Counted from the first letter of the stretch, positions 19,531-28,998 are shown. The stretch: 64,000 nucleotides of DNA from Sphingomonas sp. IC-11 (GCF_021043365.1 NZ_JAJNDU010000006.1:62001-126000); one strand, 5' to 3'. The notes: generated from the sequence alone by a model not told the origin. Made by a program: numbers and translations.

Positions 19531-21936
19531 GTGCCGCTTACCCCCTCCCCCTTGCGGACGGCTCTTCGCCATGCCGCACTCGCCTGCCTGCTCCTGCTTG
19601 CTCCCGCCGCTTCGGTGCTGCGCGCGGAAACCACCGCCTTTGATCTTGCCGGCCCCTCGCTGCGCGTACTGGTCACCCACGGCGACATCACGCTGCCGCT
19701 GTCGCAGGTGCCCAACCTGTCGGCGGGCGATCGCATCCGCGTCGTCGCTGACCTGCCGGCGGAGCAAAGCGCACAATATCGGATGGTGCTCGCCTTCCTG
19801 CGGGGCGCGACCAATCCGCCGCCCAAGGACTGGCTGGCCGAAGCACGCACGTGGAAGCCAAAAGAAGCGACCATTGACGTGCGCGTGCCGGAAGGGGCGC
19901 AGCAAGCGCTGATCTTCCTGGTGCCCGAGACCGGCGGTGCGATCGACGGCGTGGCCAAGGCGGTGCGCGAGCAGCCCGGCGCCTTTGTTCGCGCGTCACA
20001 GGAACTGAACCAGGCGATGCTCGATCGCACCCGGCTGGAAACATTTCTCGATCAGGTGCGCCGCCGCGAACCGGCCGAGGTCGCCCGCATTTCTCCCCAA
20101 CTGGCCGATAGCCTCGCCATCAAGCTCGATTCCGCTTGCCTCCTACGTCAGCCGGATCCGCGCGCCGCCTGCCTCGCGCAGAGCGGCAATGCCGCCGTTC
20201 TGGCGGACAGCCAGACCAGTTCAATCGCGCAGACGCTCGCCGGCGCCCCGGCCAATATCGCGCTGCAACTCAGTGCCACCCCGCAGGGCGGCTTTGGCTA
20301 TTACAGCGGCTACATCGGCGTGGTCCGTGACCTCGCCCGCATGCTCGGCGCGTTTCAATCGGCGCAGCTGCGGTTCATCCCGGCACTCGGCGTTCCGCGC
20401 GAGGGCCGGATGGAATTGCTGCTCAATACCGTGCCTTCGTTCCGCAAGCCGCAGTCCGTGCTTGTCGCCGCGCTGCCGACGGTCGCGCCGCCGATCCTGC
20501 CGGTCCTGTCCGTGAAGGATATCGGACCGCGCTGTTTGACGGCGCCCACCCTCACCCTCCCGGTCGGCGGTGCGCCGCTGGTCTTTTCCACCGGTTACGC
20601 GCGGGCGATGACCCTCCGGGTGCCGACCGCCGCCGGAACAACGCTCGATCTGCCAGTCACGGCTAATCCGGCAGCCGGCGGCTTTGTCGTTGGCGATGTC
20701 GGGACACCGCCGGTGACGCTCGCTGAGGGAGCTGAGGCGCGGCTGCAGGGCTTTTGGGGGTTCCAGCCCTTCGACGGCCCACGCTTTCGCCTTGCCAGCC
20801 CGGCGCAGGACGCATGGCGTGCGGATGGTGCCACCCTGGTGGTCGGACGCGACACGCCGCTTACCCTGTCCGGCGGTGCGGCAGCCTGTGTGGCGCAGGT
20901 CTGGCTGGAGCGTGATGGCGAGCAACGCGCCGTGGCCTGGAACGCGGAAGCGAATGGCACGCTCTCGCTCAAGGTTCCGCTTGCCGGCATCGAGCCCGGC
21001 CCGGTGGCACTGCTGATCCGCAGCCACGGCATGGATCGGCCAAGGCGATTGGACCTACGGGCCTATGCCGAGGCCTCCCGCATCACCGGCTTCACGCTCC
21101 ACGCCGGTGACCGCACGGGCATGCTCGCGGGCACTCGCCTCGATCAGGTGAAGGTGCTGGAAATCGGCGCGGTGATCTTCGAGGCGGCAAAGCTGGGCCG
21201 CGAAGGGACTGCCGACCGGCTTGAGATGGCCGCGGAAAGCGCGGCGGAGCAGTTAAAGCCCGGCGAACTAACTGGCCGCGCTACGCTGGCCGACGGCCGA
21301 ACCGTGCGCGTTCCTGTCCGAATCCTTCCGGCGCGTCCCCGCTCAACACCCATATCCACATCGCTGGAACGCGTTGGACCTGCAGCGGCAGTCCCGCTGA
21401 CGCTTGCCGACGCCGGGCTGGTGCCTCAGGATGCTCGGCTCACCTTTTCGCTGCGCGCTGCCGGCTCCACCCGCTTCGCGGCAGGCGACCGGATCGAGGT
21501 GGAAGCAATCGAGACCGGCGCCTCGACGCAGCTCCCCATCCGCCTTCAGGACGATCGCGTGGCGATCGCTACGCTGGATCCCGCTTCCGCGCTGGGCGAA
21601 TCAGCGCGCGGGCCCCTGCGCTTCCGGCTGGTACAGGGCGACGTGGTGGGTGACTGGCAGCCGCTGGCGACCCTGGTACGCCTGCCGCGCCTCAGCTCGA
21701 TTTCCTGTGCTGCGGACAACAACACCTGCACGCTCGCCGGCACCGGGCTATTCCTGATCAGTCGGATCACGGGGGCCGCCGACGCCGTTGTGCCCGATGG
21801 CTTCACGGGCAGCACGCTGCAGGTGCCGCGTCCCGCCGATGGCAAGCTGCGCCTCTACCTGCGCGACGCGCCTGGCGCCGCCGCAACCGTTGATGTGCCA
21901 GCGGCGGCAGCGGCCTCGCGCAACAAGGTTCAGTGA
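19531..21936 (+). CDS. large secreted protein of unknown function
   Basis: About 801 residues from a proposed GTG start at 19531, which places a signal peptide (ACLLLLAPAASVLRA) close to the N-terminus; in-frame ATGs at 19420-19432 would give an unusually long n-region. I recognise no catalytic motif. The mature protein looks largely beta-rich, with several Ig-like stretches (LRVLVTHGDITLPLSQVPN, then three or more segments of similar texture in the C-terminal half). A helical stretch (about residues 115-200) carries a small Cys cluster (ACLLRQPDPRAACLAQ), and a GGFGYYSGYIGVV segment lies in the first half. Periplasmic or surface location is likely. It could be a structural or adhesion protein, but that is a guess. 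Confidence 0.7.
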   Translation: MPLTPSPLRTALRHAALACLLLLAPAASVLRAETTAFDLAGPSLRVLVTHGDITLPLSQVPNLSAGDRIRVVADLPAEQSAQYRMVLAFLRGATNPPPKDWLAEARTWKPKEATIDVRVPEGAQQALIFLVPETGGAIDGVAKAVREQPGAFVRASQELNQAMLDRTRLETFLDQVRRREPAEVARISPQLADSLAIKLDSACLLRQPDPRAACLAQSGNAAVLADSQTSSIAQTLAGAPANIALQLSATPQGGFGYYSGYIGVVRDLARMLGAFQSAQLRFIPALGVPREGRMELLLNTVPSFRKPQSVLVAALPTVAPPILPVLSVKDIGPRCLTAPTLTLPVGGAPLVFSTGYARAMTLRVPTAAGTTLDLPVTANPAAGGFVVGDVGTPPVTLAEGAEARLQGFWGFQPFDGPRFRLASPAQDAWRADGATLVVGRDTPLTLSGGAAACVAQVWLERDGEQRAVAWNAEANGTLSLKVPLAGIEPGPVALLIRSHGMDRPRRLDLRAYAEASRITGFTLHAGDRTGMLAGTRLDQVKVLEIGAVIFEAAKLGREGTADRLEMAAESAAEQLKPGELTGRATLADGRTVRVPVRILPARPRSTPISTSLERVGPAAAVPLTLADAGLVPQDARLTFSLRAAGSTRFAAGDRIEVEAIETGASTQLPIRLQDDRVAIATLDPASALGESARGPLRFRLVQGDVVGDWQPLATLVRLPRLSSISCAADNNTCTLAGTGLFLISRITGAADAVVPDGFTGSTLQVPRPADGKLRLYLRDAPGAAATVDVPAAAAASRNKVQ

Positions 21937-22097
21937 ACCGCCCGGCTCGGCATCGGCTGCGGCGGGACACCGCGCCCGTCCAGCGTGACCAAAGCCGCGT
22001 TCAGATGAAGGCTCGTCTCTGACAACCCGAGCCCGTCTGCCACCCGCAACGCCCGCCGTACCGCATCGATCAGATGCACACTCGCTTCCTTACGCAT
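21930..22097 (-). CDS. 55-residue conserved-looking small protein
   Basis: An ATG at 22097 opens a 55-codon frame (MRKEASVHLIDAVRRALRVA, then GLSETSLHLNAALVTLDGRG). The composition is that of a real amphipathic helical mini-protein. It uses the only sensible frame in an otherwise empty 320-base gap, and its stop overlaps the end of the convergent large gene by 7 bases. The ribosome-binding site is weak (AGGGCG). No function is known to me. Small proteins of this look (two helices, 'LHLNAAL.LDG') occur in sphingomonads, but I cannot name the family. Confidence 0.5.
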   Translation of the reverse strand: MRKEASVHLIDAVRRALRVADGLGLSETSLHLNAALVTLDGRGVPPQPMPSRAVH

Positions 22098-22257
22098 TGC
22101 GACGCCCTGCCCACTGCGGCTTCGACCGAAAAGGCGCCAAGATGGTTAAAGCGCCATCGCGGCTCCTTTCCACCGTTTAGGCGAAGGTTCCTCAGCCGCA
22201 TTGCACTCCTTCGGCGCCTCCCCCACATAGTCGGGTAATACACCAACTGGGGCAACA

Positions 22258-23184
22258 ATGGCGGATCCATATTCGACGCTCGGCGTGGCGCGGAGCGCCA
22301 CCGAGGCTGATATCAAGAAGGCGTATCGCAAGCTCGCCAAGGAGCTGCATCCCGATCGCAATCAGGACAATCCAAAGGCGGCCGAGAAGTTCAGTCAGGT
22401 GACCGCCGCCTACGACTTGCTGAGCGACAAGGACAGGCGCGCCCGGTTCGACCGCGGCGAGATCGATGCCGACGGCAACCCGGCATCCCCCTTCGGCGCA
22501 GGATTCGGTGGTGCGCGCCCCGGCGGCGGCGGCTTTCGGAGCCAGGATTTCGGCGGCGCCGAGGGCGTTGATATGTCGGATATCTTTGAAGGGCTGTTCG
22601 GCGGCCGAGCCGGGGGGTCCGGGGGTGGTTTCTCTGGCGGTTTCGGCCGGCGTCAGCCACCACCCAAGGGCGCCAACGCTGCTTATCGCCTGCGCGTGCC
22701 GTTTGTTGACGCCGCCGCCTGCGCGCCGCAGCGGATCACCTTGGCGGATGGCAAGACGATTGACCTGAAGCTGCCCGCCGGCGTTGAAACCGGGACGCAG
22801 ATGCGCCTGCCCGGCAAGGGCGAACAGGGCCCCGGCGGACCGGGTGACGCCATCGTCACCATTGACGTGCAGCCGCACCGTTTCTTCACGCGCGACGGCG
22901 ACGACGTTCGCCTGAATCTGCCGATCACGCTGGCGGAGGCGGTCAACGGCGGCCCAGTAAAGGTGCCCACCGTCGAAAAGCCGGTGATGCTGACGGTGCC
23001 GAAGGGCTCTACCTCCGGCCGCACGCTGCGGCTCAAGGGCAAGGGCTTCCACAAGAAGGACGGCACGCGCGGCGACCAACTCGTCACACTGATGATCGAT
23101 GTGCCCGCCAATGACGCTGCGCTTGCCAGCTTCGTGGAGGGCTGGTCCGGCGGGGGGAACCCGCGCGCCGACATGGGCGTCTGA
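22258..23184 (+). CDS. DnaJ/CbpA-type co-chaperone without zinc finger
   Basis: A 308-residue J-domain protein. Residues 4-70 form the J domain with the HPD triad at 31-33 (KELHPDRNQ). A Gly/Phe-rich linker follows (FGAGFGGARPGGGG). The C-terminal DnaJ substrate-binding domains have LPAGVETGTQMRLPGKGEQG and VPKGSTSGRTLRLKGKGF. The CxxCxGxG zinc finger of type I DnaJ is absent, so this is a CbpA-like (type II) partner of DnaK in the cytoplasm. It is followed by a YihY gene after 25 bases, probably in one operon that continues to aroC. Confidence 0.93.
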   Translation: MADPYSTLGVARSATEADIKKAYRKLAKELHPDRNQDNPKAAEKFSQVTAAYDLLSDKDRRARFDRGEIDADGNPASPFGAGFGGARPGGGGFRSQDFGGAEGVDMSDIFEGLFGGRAGGSGGGFSGGFGRRQPPPKGANAAYRLRVPFVDAAACAPQRITLADGKTIDLKLPAGVETGTQMRLPGKGEQGPGGPGDAIVTIDVQPHRFFTRDGDDVRLNLPITLAEAVNGGPVKVPTVEKPVMLTVPKGSTSGRTLRLKGKGFHKKDGTRGDQLVTLMIDVPANDAALASFVEGWSGGGNPRADMGV

Positions 23185-23209
23185 TCCCTATCACAAAGGG
23201 GCAGAGATC

Positions 23210-24175
23210 TTGAGCGACGAGACCGTCACGCTGACGCCCGAGGATCGCAGGCATCACGGGCCGGCACGGGTGCGGCTTGATCGCCAGCTTGCCAAGGTGA
23301 AGCCGGGCAGTTTCGCCTATGAGGTTCTGAAACGGGCCGGCACGGGCGTATACAACGACGGCTTCATTCATGCCGGCAACCTTGCCTATCTGGCGCTGAT
23401 GACGGTGTTCCCGTTCTTCATTGTCGCGGCCGCCGTGCTTGCGGTGTTTGGACAGAACCATGAGACACGCCAGGCGGTAGAGTCCTTCCTCCATGTCCTG
23501 CCGTCGGACGTGGCCGAGATTCTCCGAAAACCGATCGCGGACGTGCTGGCGGCGCGCACCGGATCGCTGCTCTGGTTTGGCGCCTTCGTCGGCCTGTGGA
23601 CAGTCGGCAGTTTCGTGGAAACCATCCGCGAGATCTTTCGCCGCGCTTATGGCACCCGAAGCTCGCAATCGCTCTGGCGTGCGCGTCTCGGTCTCAGTCT
23701 TGGTATCGTTGCCTCGGTGATCGTCGCGCTGCTGTCATTCCTCGTGCAGGGCATCCTCGTTGCCGCGGAACAGTTCATCTACCAGCTGCTTCCCTGGGCC
23801 CGCGACATTGCTGGCTGGATCGGCATCAGCCGCGCCATCCCGGGCCTCGTCATGTTTGGCGCCCTGTACATGCTGTTCTACTTCGTCACGCCGTCGAAAT
23901 ACCGCTACTCGGACAGCCGCAAATGGCCCGGCGCGCTGTTCACCGCGATTTGGTGGGTCAGCATGACGGCGGGCCTCCCCTGGGCCCTGTCGAACCTCGG
24001 CGGCTACGACCTTACCTACGGCAGCCTCGCGGGCGTCGTGGTGATGCTGTTGTTTTTCTATCTCATCGGCCTCGGCATGGTGTTTGGCGCTCATCTTAAC
24101 GCAGCACTGGCGGAACCCCCGGAGAACGGTCTAGAGGGGGCGCCCCCCGGGTCGGAAGCAAAGGCAGTGTTGTGA
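23210..24175 (+). CDS. YihY/BrkB-family inner-membrane protein
   Basis: About 321 residues from a TTG start at 23210, chosen because AAGGGG lies a few bases upstream and the remaining upstream frame is non-coding in character. Six hydrophobic segments follow a soluble N-terminus; GNLAYLALMTVFPFFIVAAAVL and TYGSLAGVVVMLLFFYLIGLG are characteristic of the YihY/BrkB (formerly 'ribonuclease BN') family. The role is uncertain; ribonuclease activity is no longer accepted for this family. The stop overlaps the fabI start (GTGA). Confidence 0.9.
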   Translation: MSDETVTLTPEDRRHHGPARVRLDRQLAKVKPGSFAYEVLKRAGTGVYNDGFIHAGNLAYLALMTVFPFFIVAAAVLAVFGQNHETRQAVESFLHVLPSDVAEILRKPIADVLAARTGSLLWFGAFVGLWTVGSFVETIREIFRRAYGTRSSQSLWRARLGLSLGIVASVIVALLSFLVQGILVAAEQFIYQLLPWARDIAGWIGISRAIPGLVMFGALYMLFYFVTPSKYRYSDSRKWPGALFTAIWWVSMTAGLPWALSNLGGYDLTYGSLAGVVVMLLFFYLIGLGMVFGAHLNAALAEPPENGLEGAPPGSEAKAVL

Positions 24176-24975
24176 ACGCATTGATGGCAGGCAAACGCGG
24201 GCTCATCATGGGGCTCGCCAACGACAAGTCACTGGCCTGGGGCATTGCCAAGAAGCTGTCGGAGGCGGGCGCGGAGCTGGCGTTCAGCTATCAAGGCGAG
24301 GCGATGGAAAAGCGCGTGCGCCCGCTCGCCGAACAACTCGGCACACCACACCTGTTCGATTGCGACGTCAGCGACATGGCCGCACTGGACGCCACGTTCG
24401 CCAAGCTGGCCGAAACCTGGCCAACCATTGACTTTGTCGTCCACGCCATCGGCTTTTCGGACAAGAACGAGCTGCGCGGGCGCTTTGTCGACACCAGCCT
24501 CGACAACTTCCTGATGACGATGAACATCAGCGTCTATTCGTTCGTGGCGGTAGCGCAGCGGGCAGCGAAGATGATGCGGGAGGGCGGCAGCCTGCTGACC
24601 CTGAGCTACTATGGCGCCGAAAAGGTGATCCCGCACTACAATGTGATGGGCCTTGCCAAGGCAGCACTGGAAACCAGCGTCCAGTATCTGGCGGTCGATC
24701 TCGGTCGCGACAATATCCGGGTCAACGCCATCTCGGCCGGCCCGATCAAGACGCTGGCGGCCAGCGGGATCGGCGATTTCCGCCTGATCCTGAAGTGGAA
24801 CGAGCTGAACTCGCCGCTGAAGCGCAATGTCACGATCGAGGATGTCGGCGGCGCGGGCCTCTACATGCTCAGCGATCTCGCCAGCGGCGTGACCGGCGAG
24901 GTTCACCACGTCGACGCCGGCTACAACGTCATCGGCATGAAAGCGGAGGACGCGCCGGACATCGCGCTGGCCTGA
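24172..24975 (+). CDS. fabI: enoyl-[acyl-carrier-protein] reductase (NADH)
   Basis: A 267-residue SDR-fold enzyme that reduces enoyl-ACP in fatty-acid elongation. The nucleotide-binding start is GLIMGLANDKSLAWGIAK, and the catalytic set Tyr147, Tyr156 and Lys163 lies in SYYGAEKVIPHYNVMGLAK, spaced exactly as in FabI. GTG start at 24172 overlaps the previous stop by four bases, suggesting translational coupling. The C-terminal HHVDAGYNVIGM is also FabI-like. Confidence 0.97.
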   Translation: MNALMAGKRGLIMGLANDKSLAWGIAKKLSEAGAELAFSYQGEAMEKRVRPLAEQLGTPHLFDCDVSDMAALDATFAKLAETWPTIDFVVHAIGFSDKNELRGRFVDTSLDNFLMTMNISVYSFVAVAQRAAKMMREGGSLLTLSYYGAEKVIPHYNVMGLAKAALETSVQYLAVDLGRDNIRVNAISAGPIKTLAASGIGDFRLILKWNELNSPLKRNVTIEDVGGAGLYMLSDLASGVTGEVHHVDAGYNVIGMKAEDAPDIALA

Positions 24976-24979
24976 CCGG

Positions 24980-25504
24980 ATGGCCATCGCGATCCGCCCC
25001 GCGGGTGCGGCCGACGTCGCTGCCATCGACGGGCTGCTACGGACCAGCTTTGCCGAGCCTGCAGAGGCCGATCTCGTTCGCGAGCTCTGCATCGCCGGCG
25101 ATATGGTCCTGACGCTCGTTGCGGATGACGAGGATAGCGGTGCTATCGTTGGCGCCATCGTCTTCAGCCGCATGGAAGTGACGGTCGGTGGTCAGGCTGT
25201 TCCCGCGGTCGCGCTGGCGCCGCTTGCCGTTGCACCTGCTTATCGCCGCCAGGGCGTTGCCGACGCGCTGGTCCACGCCGCGCATGAGCGGCTGGAATCC
25301 GTCGGCGTGGTGCTCAGCTTCGTGCTCGGCGATCCCGAATTCTACGGGCGGTTCGGCTATGATCCCGCCGTCGCTCGAAACTTCGACTCGCCCTATTCCG
25401 GTGAATATTTCATGGCCCTGCCGCTACAGGGTGGCTTGGTGCCATGCGGCGTTCGTGAAGCCGCCCGGCACGCGCCTGCTTTTTCGCGCTTGGGGGCAGC
25501 ATGA
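24980..25504 (+). CDS. GNAT-family N-acetyltransferase
   Basis: A 174-residue acetyltransferase of the YhbS-like GNAT group. The acetyl-CoA motif A region is [27 protein letters not shown], with the R-x-x-G-x-A pyrophosphate loop, and [17 protein letters not shown] is the typical motif B region ('GDPxYYxRFGF'). Substrate is unknown. It starts 5 bases after fabI stops and its stop overlaps the aroC start, so it belongs to the same operon. Confidence 0.9.
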   Translation: MAIAIRPAGAADVAAIDGLLRTSFAEPAEADLVRELCIAGDMVLTLVADDEDSGAIVGAIVFSRMEVTVGGQAVPAVALAPLAVAPAYRRQGVADALVHAAHERLESVGVVLSFVLGDPEFYGRFGYDPAVARNFDSPYSGEYFMALPLQGGLVPCGVREAARHAPAFSRLGAA

Positions 25505-26568
25505 GTTTCAACACGTTCGGCCGCGTCTTCCGCTTCACCACCTGGGGTGAATCACACGGCCCTGCACTGGGCGCGGTTGTGGATGGTTGCCCACCAGGGA
25601 TTTCGCTGACCGAAGCGGACATCCAGCCGTGGCTGGACAAGAGGCGTCCAGGCACGTCGCGCTTCACCACGCAGCGGCGTGAGCCCGATCAGGTGCGCAT
25701 CCTGTCCGGCGTTTTCGAGGGCCGCACCACCGGCACTCCGATCAGCCTGATGATCGAGAATGTCGACCAGCGGTCGAAGGATTATTCGGAAGTCGCCCAA
25801 GCCTATCGCCCGGGTCACGCCGATTACGCCTATGACGCAAAGTACGGCTTTCGCGATTACCGCGGCGGCGGGCGCTCCTCCGCGCGTGAAACGGCGGCCC
25901 GGGTTGCCGCGGGCGCAGTGGCACGGGCGGTGATCCCCGGCGTCAGGATCCGCGCGTGGGTGGAGGCAATCGGCGGCGACGCGATCGATCCCGCCGCGTT
26001 CGACGATGACCAGATCGACGCCAACCCCTTCTTCTGCCCAGACGCAGCCGCCGCTGCCCGCTGGGAGGAACAGGTGGATGCCGCCCGCAAGGCCGGATCG
26101 TCGCTTGGTGCCGTCGTCGCCTGCGAAGCGACTGGCGTGCCGGCAGGCTGGGGGGCGCCGCTTTATGCCAAGCTCGACAGCGAGCTCGCGGCAGCAATCA
26201 TGTCGATCAATGCGGTAAAGGGCGTGGAGATCGGCGACGGCTTTGCCGCCGCGGCGCTGCGCGGGGAGGAAAACGCCGATCCCATGCGTCCCGGCGCAAA
26301 TGGTCCCGCATTTCTTGCCAACCACGCCGGCGGCATCGCAGGCGGTATCGCGACCGGGCAGCCCATCCGAGTTCGAGCCGCGTTCAAGCCCACGAGTTCG
26401 ATCCTGACGCCGGTGCAAACCATATCGCGAACGGGCGAGGCCACCGAAATTGCAACGCGTGGACGTCACGATCCTTGTGTCGGCATCCGCGGTGTTCCCG
26501 TGGTTGAGGCAATGATGGCACTGGTGCTCGCCGATCAATTCCTGCTTCATCGCGCACAATGCGGATGA
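25501..26568 (+). CDS. aroC: chorismate synthase
   Basis: A 355-residue enzyme of the shikimate pathway converting EPSP to chorismate with reduced FMN. Signatures are [22 protein letters not shown] at the N-terminus, the phosphate-binding [30 protein letters not shown] block, and [16 protein letters not shown] near the C-terminus. The length is normal for the family. The start overlaps the acetyltransferase stop by four bases (ATGA). Confidence 0.98.
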   Translation: MSFNTFGRVFRFTTWGESHGPALGAVVDGCPPGISLTEADIQPWLDKRRPGTSRFTTQRREPDQVRILSGVFEGRTTGTPISLMIENVDQRSKDYSEVAQAYRPGHADYAYDAKYGFRDYRGGGRSSARETAARVAAGAVARAVIPGVRIRAWVEAIGGDAIDPAAFDDDQIDANPFFCPDAAAAARWEEQVDAARKAGSSLGAVVACEATGVPAGWGAPLYAKLDSELAAAIMSINAVKGVEIGDGFAAAALRGEENADPMRPGANGPAFLANHAGGIAGGIATGQPIRVRAAFKPTSSILTPVQTISRTGEATEIATRGRHDPCVGIRGVPVVEAMMALVLADQFLLHRAQCG

Positions 26569-26707
26569 ACAGGGCCCTCGAAATATGCTCTCTATTTTGA
26601 TTCTGATCTTGAGATGAAACGAGCCTGATTGGAGACGACTGGGCGAACCTTTCCCGTCGCCGCGCATTTTACTCCTACAAGTTTCAGACTTCTCATAGGA
26701 GAGTAAA

Positions 26708-27004
26708 ATGAAGACCTTTGGTCTTATTGCCGCCGCGGCGCTGGCGCTTCCGGGCGCAGCGCTGGCCCAGTCTACCACTAGCTCGCCGTCGCAGTCGACG
26801 ACCACAGCCCCGGCAGGTACCGCGACTGACTCCACGCTTTCGACGCAGGATCCGACGACCGGCACCTCGTCATCGACGCGCTCGCCAAGTACGGCTCCTT
26901 CGTCGACACAGCCGAGCAGCGATCTGAATGATCCAAGTGCTGACAGCACGGCGAGCCCAACCTCGCCGTCGACCACCACACCTACGGTCCCGCCACACCG
27001 CTAA
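26708..27004 (+). CDS. small secreted Ser/Thr/Pro-rich protein
   Basis: A 98-residue protein: signal peptide MKTFGLIAAAALALPGAALA, then an almost pure Ser/Thr/Pro/Ala/Gln/Asp stretch (STTSSPSQSTTT, DPTTGTSSSTRSPSTAPS) without Cys or aromatic residues. It is likely disordered in the periplasm or at the surface. The ribosome-binding site ATAGGAG is strong and a terminator follows immediately, so it is a real one-gene unit. The low-complexity sequence gives no family assignment. Confidence 0.85.
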   Translation: MKTFGLIAAAALALPGAALAQSTTSSPSQSTTTAPAGTATDSTLSTQDPTTGTSSSTRSPSTAPSSTQPSSDLNDPSADSTASPTSPSTTTPTVPPHR

Positions 27005-27026
27005 GACAGTTACTACGGGGCGGAAG

Positions 27027-27058
27027 CCCGGCAGCCCAGCTGCCGGGTTTTCATTTTT
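27027..27058 (+). terminator. Rho-independent terminator
   Basis: A 9-bp stem (27027-27035 with 27039-27047, CCCGGCAGC arm), a 3-nt loop and a TTTTCATTTTT tail. It ends the Ser/Thr/Pro-rich gene. Confidence 0.88.
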
Positions 27059-27094
27059 GTGCTATCATCGCCGAGAATCAGAGGGAGATGAGCC

Positions 27095-27427
27095 ATGCGC
27101 CTCGCCGTCCTGGTCGCCGTCGCCGCTTTCGTCAGCGGTAATGCCGCCGCCCAGGTTGCCGATCGCCTCTCCCGTGGGATGGAGCCGAACGCGATCGCTC
27201 GGTCGCTCAGTTCCGGCGGTGCGATGCGGAGCCAATCTCAGTCAGCAAGTCCGGCCGAGGTCGATCGATTGCGCGCTGAACAGGCTGCGCGCGATGCCGC
27301 TGCACGCCGCGCACCGCCGACCACATCGACCCTGATCGACGGTCCCGCCGGCGTTCAGCGGCTCGGCTCGGGTGCGGCGCCGGCTCCTTCGGCTTCGCCA
27401 CCCACGATCGTTTCTCAACCGAGATAG
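27095..27427 (+). CDS. small secreted hypothetical protein
   Basis: A 110-residue protein with signal peptide MRLAVLVAVAAFVSGNAAA and ribosome-binding site GAGGGAG. The mature part has a short helical, Arg/Glu/Ala-rich stretch (PAEVDRLRAEQAARDAAARR), then a Pro/Ala/Ser tail. I do not recognise the family. It is the middle of three consecutive small exported proteins; 13 bases separate it from the next, so those two are probably co-transcribed. Confidence 0.8.
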   Translation: MRLAVLVAVAAFVSGNAAAQVADRLSRGMEPNAIARSLSSGGAMRSQSQSASPAEVDRLRAEQAARDAAARRAPPTTSTLIDGPAGVQRLGSGAAPAPSASPPTIVSQPR

Positions 27428-27440
27428 AGGGTCACTCACC

Positions 27441-27659
27441 ATGCGCCTCGCTACCACTATCAGTGCTGCGCTGATCGCGCTGTCCACCGCCGCACTCGCC
27501 CAGGTTTCGGATCCCTCGCCACCTCCGGAGGGCAACATCATGGACAACGCCAGCGGCCCGGGCAACGCAACCATGCCGGTTCCAGGAACCGACAGTAACG
27601 ATCCCAGCCGCAACATGCTGAGTAACTCGGCCTCGCCGCCGCCGACCGAGCCGAAATAA
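27441..27659 (+). CDS. small secreted Pro/Ser/Asn-rich protein
   Basis: A 72-residue protein starting at 27441 (MRLATTISAALIALSTAALA, signal peptide), with a mature part of about 52 residues rich in Pro, Asn, Ser, Asp and Gly (DPSPPPEGNIMDNASG). There are no cysteines and no recognisable domain. It follows the previous small exported protein after 13 bases. Its composition resembles the protein at 26708-27004, though the sequences do not align convincingly. Confidence 0.75.
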   Translation: MRLATTISAALIALSTAALAQVSDPSPPPEGNIMDNASGPGNATMPVPGTDSNDPSRNMLSNSASPPPTEPK

Positions 27660-27789
27660 GGCATTACGTGTTAACCCTGTTCCGTCCAACTATCGGACAC
27701 TGCTGAATTCACCCGAGAAATCGCGCGACCGATTGCCTAGATGCGCTCGCGCGCGGCGCTTTTGCCGCGCGCGAAGGGGGAGGGTGGCC

Positions 27790-28815
27790 ATGACGATCGC
27801 GCTGCATCCCAGCGAACGCGCTGCGCGGCGCCGATTGAGCGGCCCGGCGCGTCGGCGTGCCTGGTATCAGGCCGCCCGCATCGCTGCGCCGATCGTCGCT
27901 GTTATTGCAGGCGTGGTGTTTGCTACCCTGAACTTGTTTGACTGGCCTACAGCCGCCGCATCCAATCGCCCCTTCCTGTCGTCAGAAACCACGCTCCAAC
28001 CAAGTAGCCGCGATCCGGAGGCCCTTGCCTCGCCGGGTGATGGCACGACCGGCACCGCGCCGCTGCCTCCGCTCCCCGCCGCGCTGCGCGGGCTGTCTGA
28101 CACGCTTGCGACCGGCGTTGTGCCGGCTCGGCCGTTCGCCATGCGCGGCGCGTCCGCCCAGGATCGCAGCCGCGCGCTCGAATGTCTTGCCGCAGCAATC
28201 TATTACGAGGCCGCTTCCGAGGCTGAGGACGGGCAACGCGCCGTGGCTCAAGTGGTGCTCAACCGCGTCCGCCACCCAGCCTTCCCGGCAACAGTGTGCG
28301 GCGTCGTCTACCAGGGTGCGGAGCGGGCGAGCGGATGCCAGTTCAGCTTCGCCTGTGACGGCGCGATGGCGCGCGTTCCTGCCCGCGCAGCTTGGGCTCG
28401 TGCCACCCGGACAGCAGCGGCCGCACTGGCAGGCTATGTCTTTGCCCCAGTCGGCCTGGCCACCCATTACCATACTTACGCCGTCACCCCGACGTGGAAC
28501 CGCTCGCTGGTGATGACCGACGCCATCGGCGCGCATTTCTTCCATCGTTGGAAGGGCGTTTGGGGTACCTCTGCTGCCTTTCATCAGGCCTATGCTGGTC
28601 ACGAGCCCGTGCCGGGGCCGCCGTCGCGCACCGTCGATCCGGTGATCGCATTGAACCGCGCCGTGGCTGTCGCGCCGCCGCTCCCCGCAGCAAACGAGGT
28701 CCAGCCGCACCCTGCGGAGAATAGCGCGCCCCTGCCGCCACCCCCGTCTCAGGACAACCTGCCGGAATCGCAAATTCTCGATCGCTGGAAGGACAGCGGC
28801 AAGCCCTTGCGCTGA
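27790..28815 (+). CDS. cell-wall hydrolase, SleB-type (Hydrolase_2)
   Basis: About 341 residues from ATG 27790, which has GGGGGAGGG just upstream. One N-terminal membrane anchor (IVAVIAGVVFATLNLF, about residues 35-50) is followed by a disordered linker. The SleB domain has ECLAAAIYYEAASEAEDGQRAVAQVVLNRVRHPAFP, with the probable catalytic Glu in YYEA, then SGCQFSFACDG and THYHTYAVTPTWNRS. A Pro-rich tail ends the protein. It is expected to cut peptidoglycan in the periplasm, anchored to the inner membrane. Confidence 0.88.
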   Translation: MTIALHPSERAARRRLSGPARRRAWYQAARIAAPIVAVIAGVVFATLNLFDWPTAAASNRPFLSSETTLQPSSRDPEALASPGDGTTGTAPLPPLPAALRGLSDTLATGVVPARPFAMRGASAQDRSRALECLAAAIYYEAASEAEDGQRAVAQVVLNRVRHPAFPATVCGVVYQGAERASGCQFSFACDGAMARVPARAAWARATRTAAAALAGYVFAPVGLATHYHTYAVTPTWNRSLVMTDAIGAHFFHRWKGVWGTSAAFHQAYAGHEPVPGPPSRTVDPVIALNRAVAVAPPLPAANEVQPHPAENSAPLPPPPSQDNLPESQILDRWKDSGKPLR

Positions 28816-28998
28816 TCCGCCGCGCTGCCGACCATCACGCACGTTCTGCCGTGGCTATGGCCTTGGGGGCCGTGGCAGATCGACGGGCCGCCGACTTGGG
28901 GCGAACGCCTCAGCCAAGCCCTATGCGCGCTTCCGAACCGCAGACATTAGTGTTGGGGGCGACTTCGTACTCTAATCGTCCGTGGAGCAGCGCAGCGG

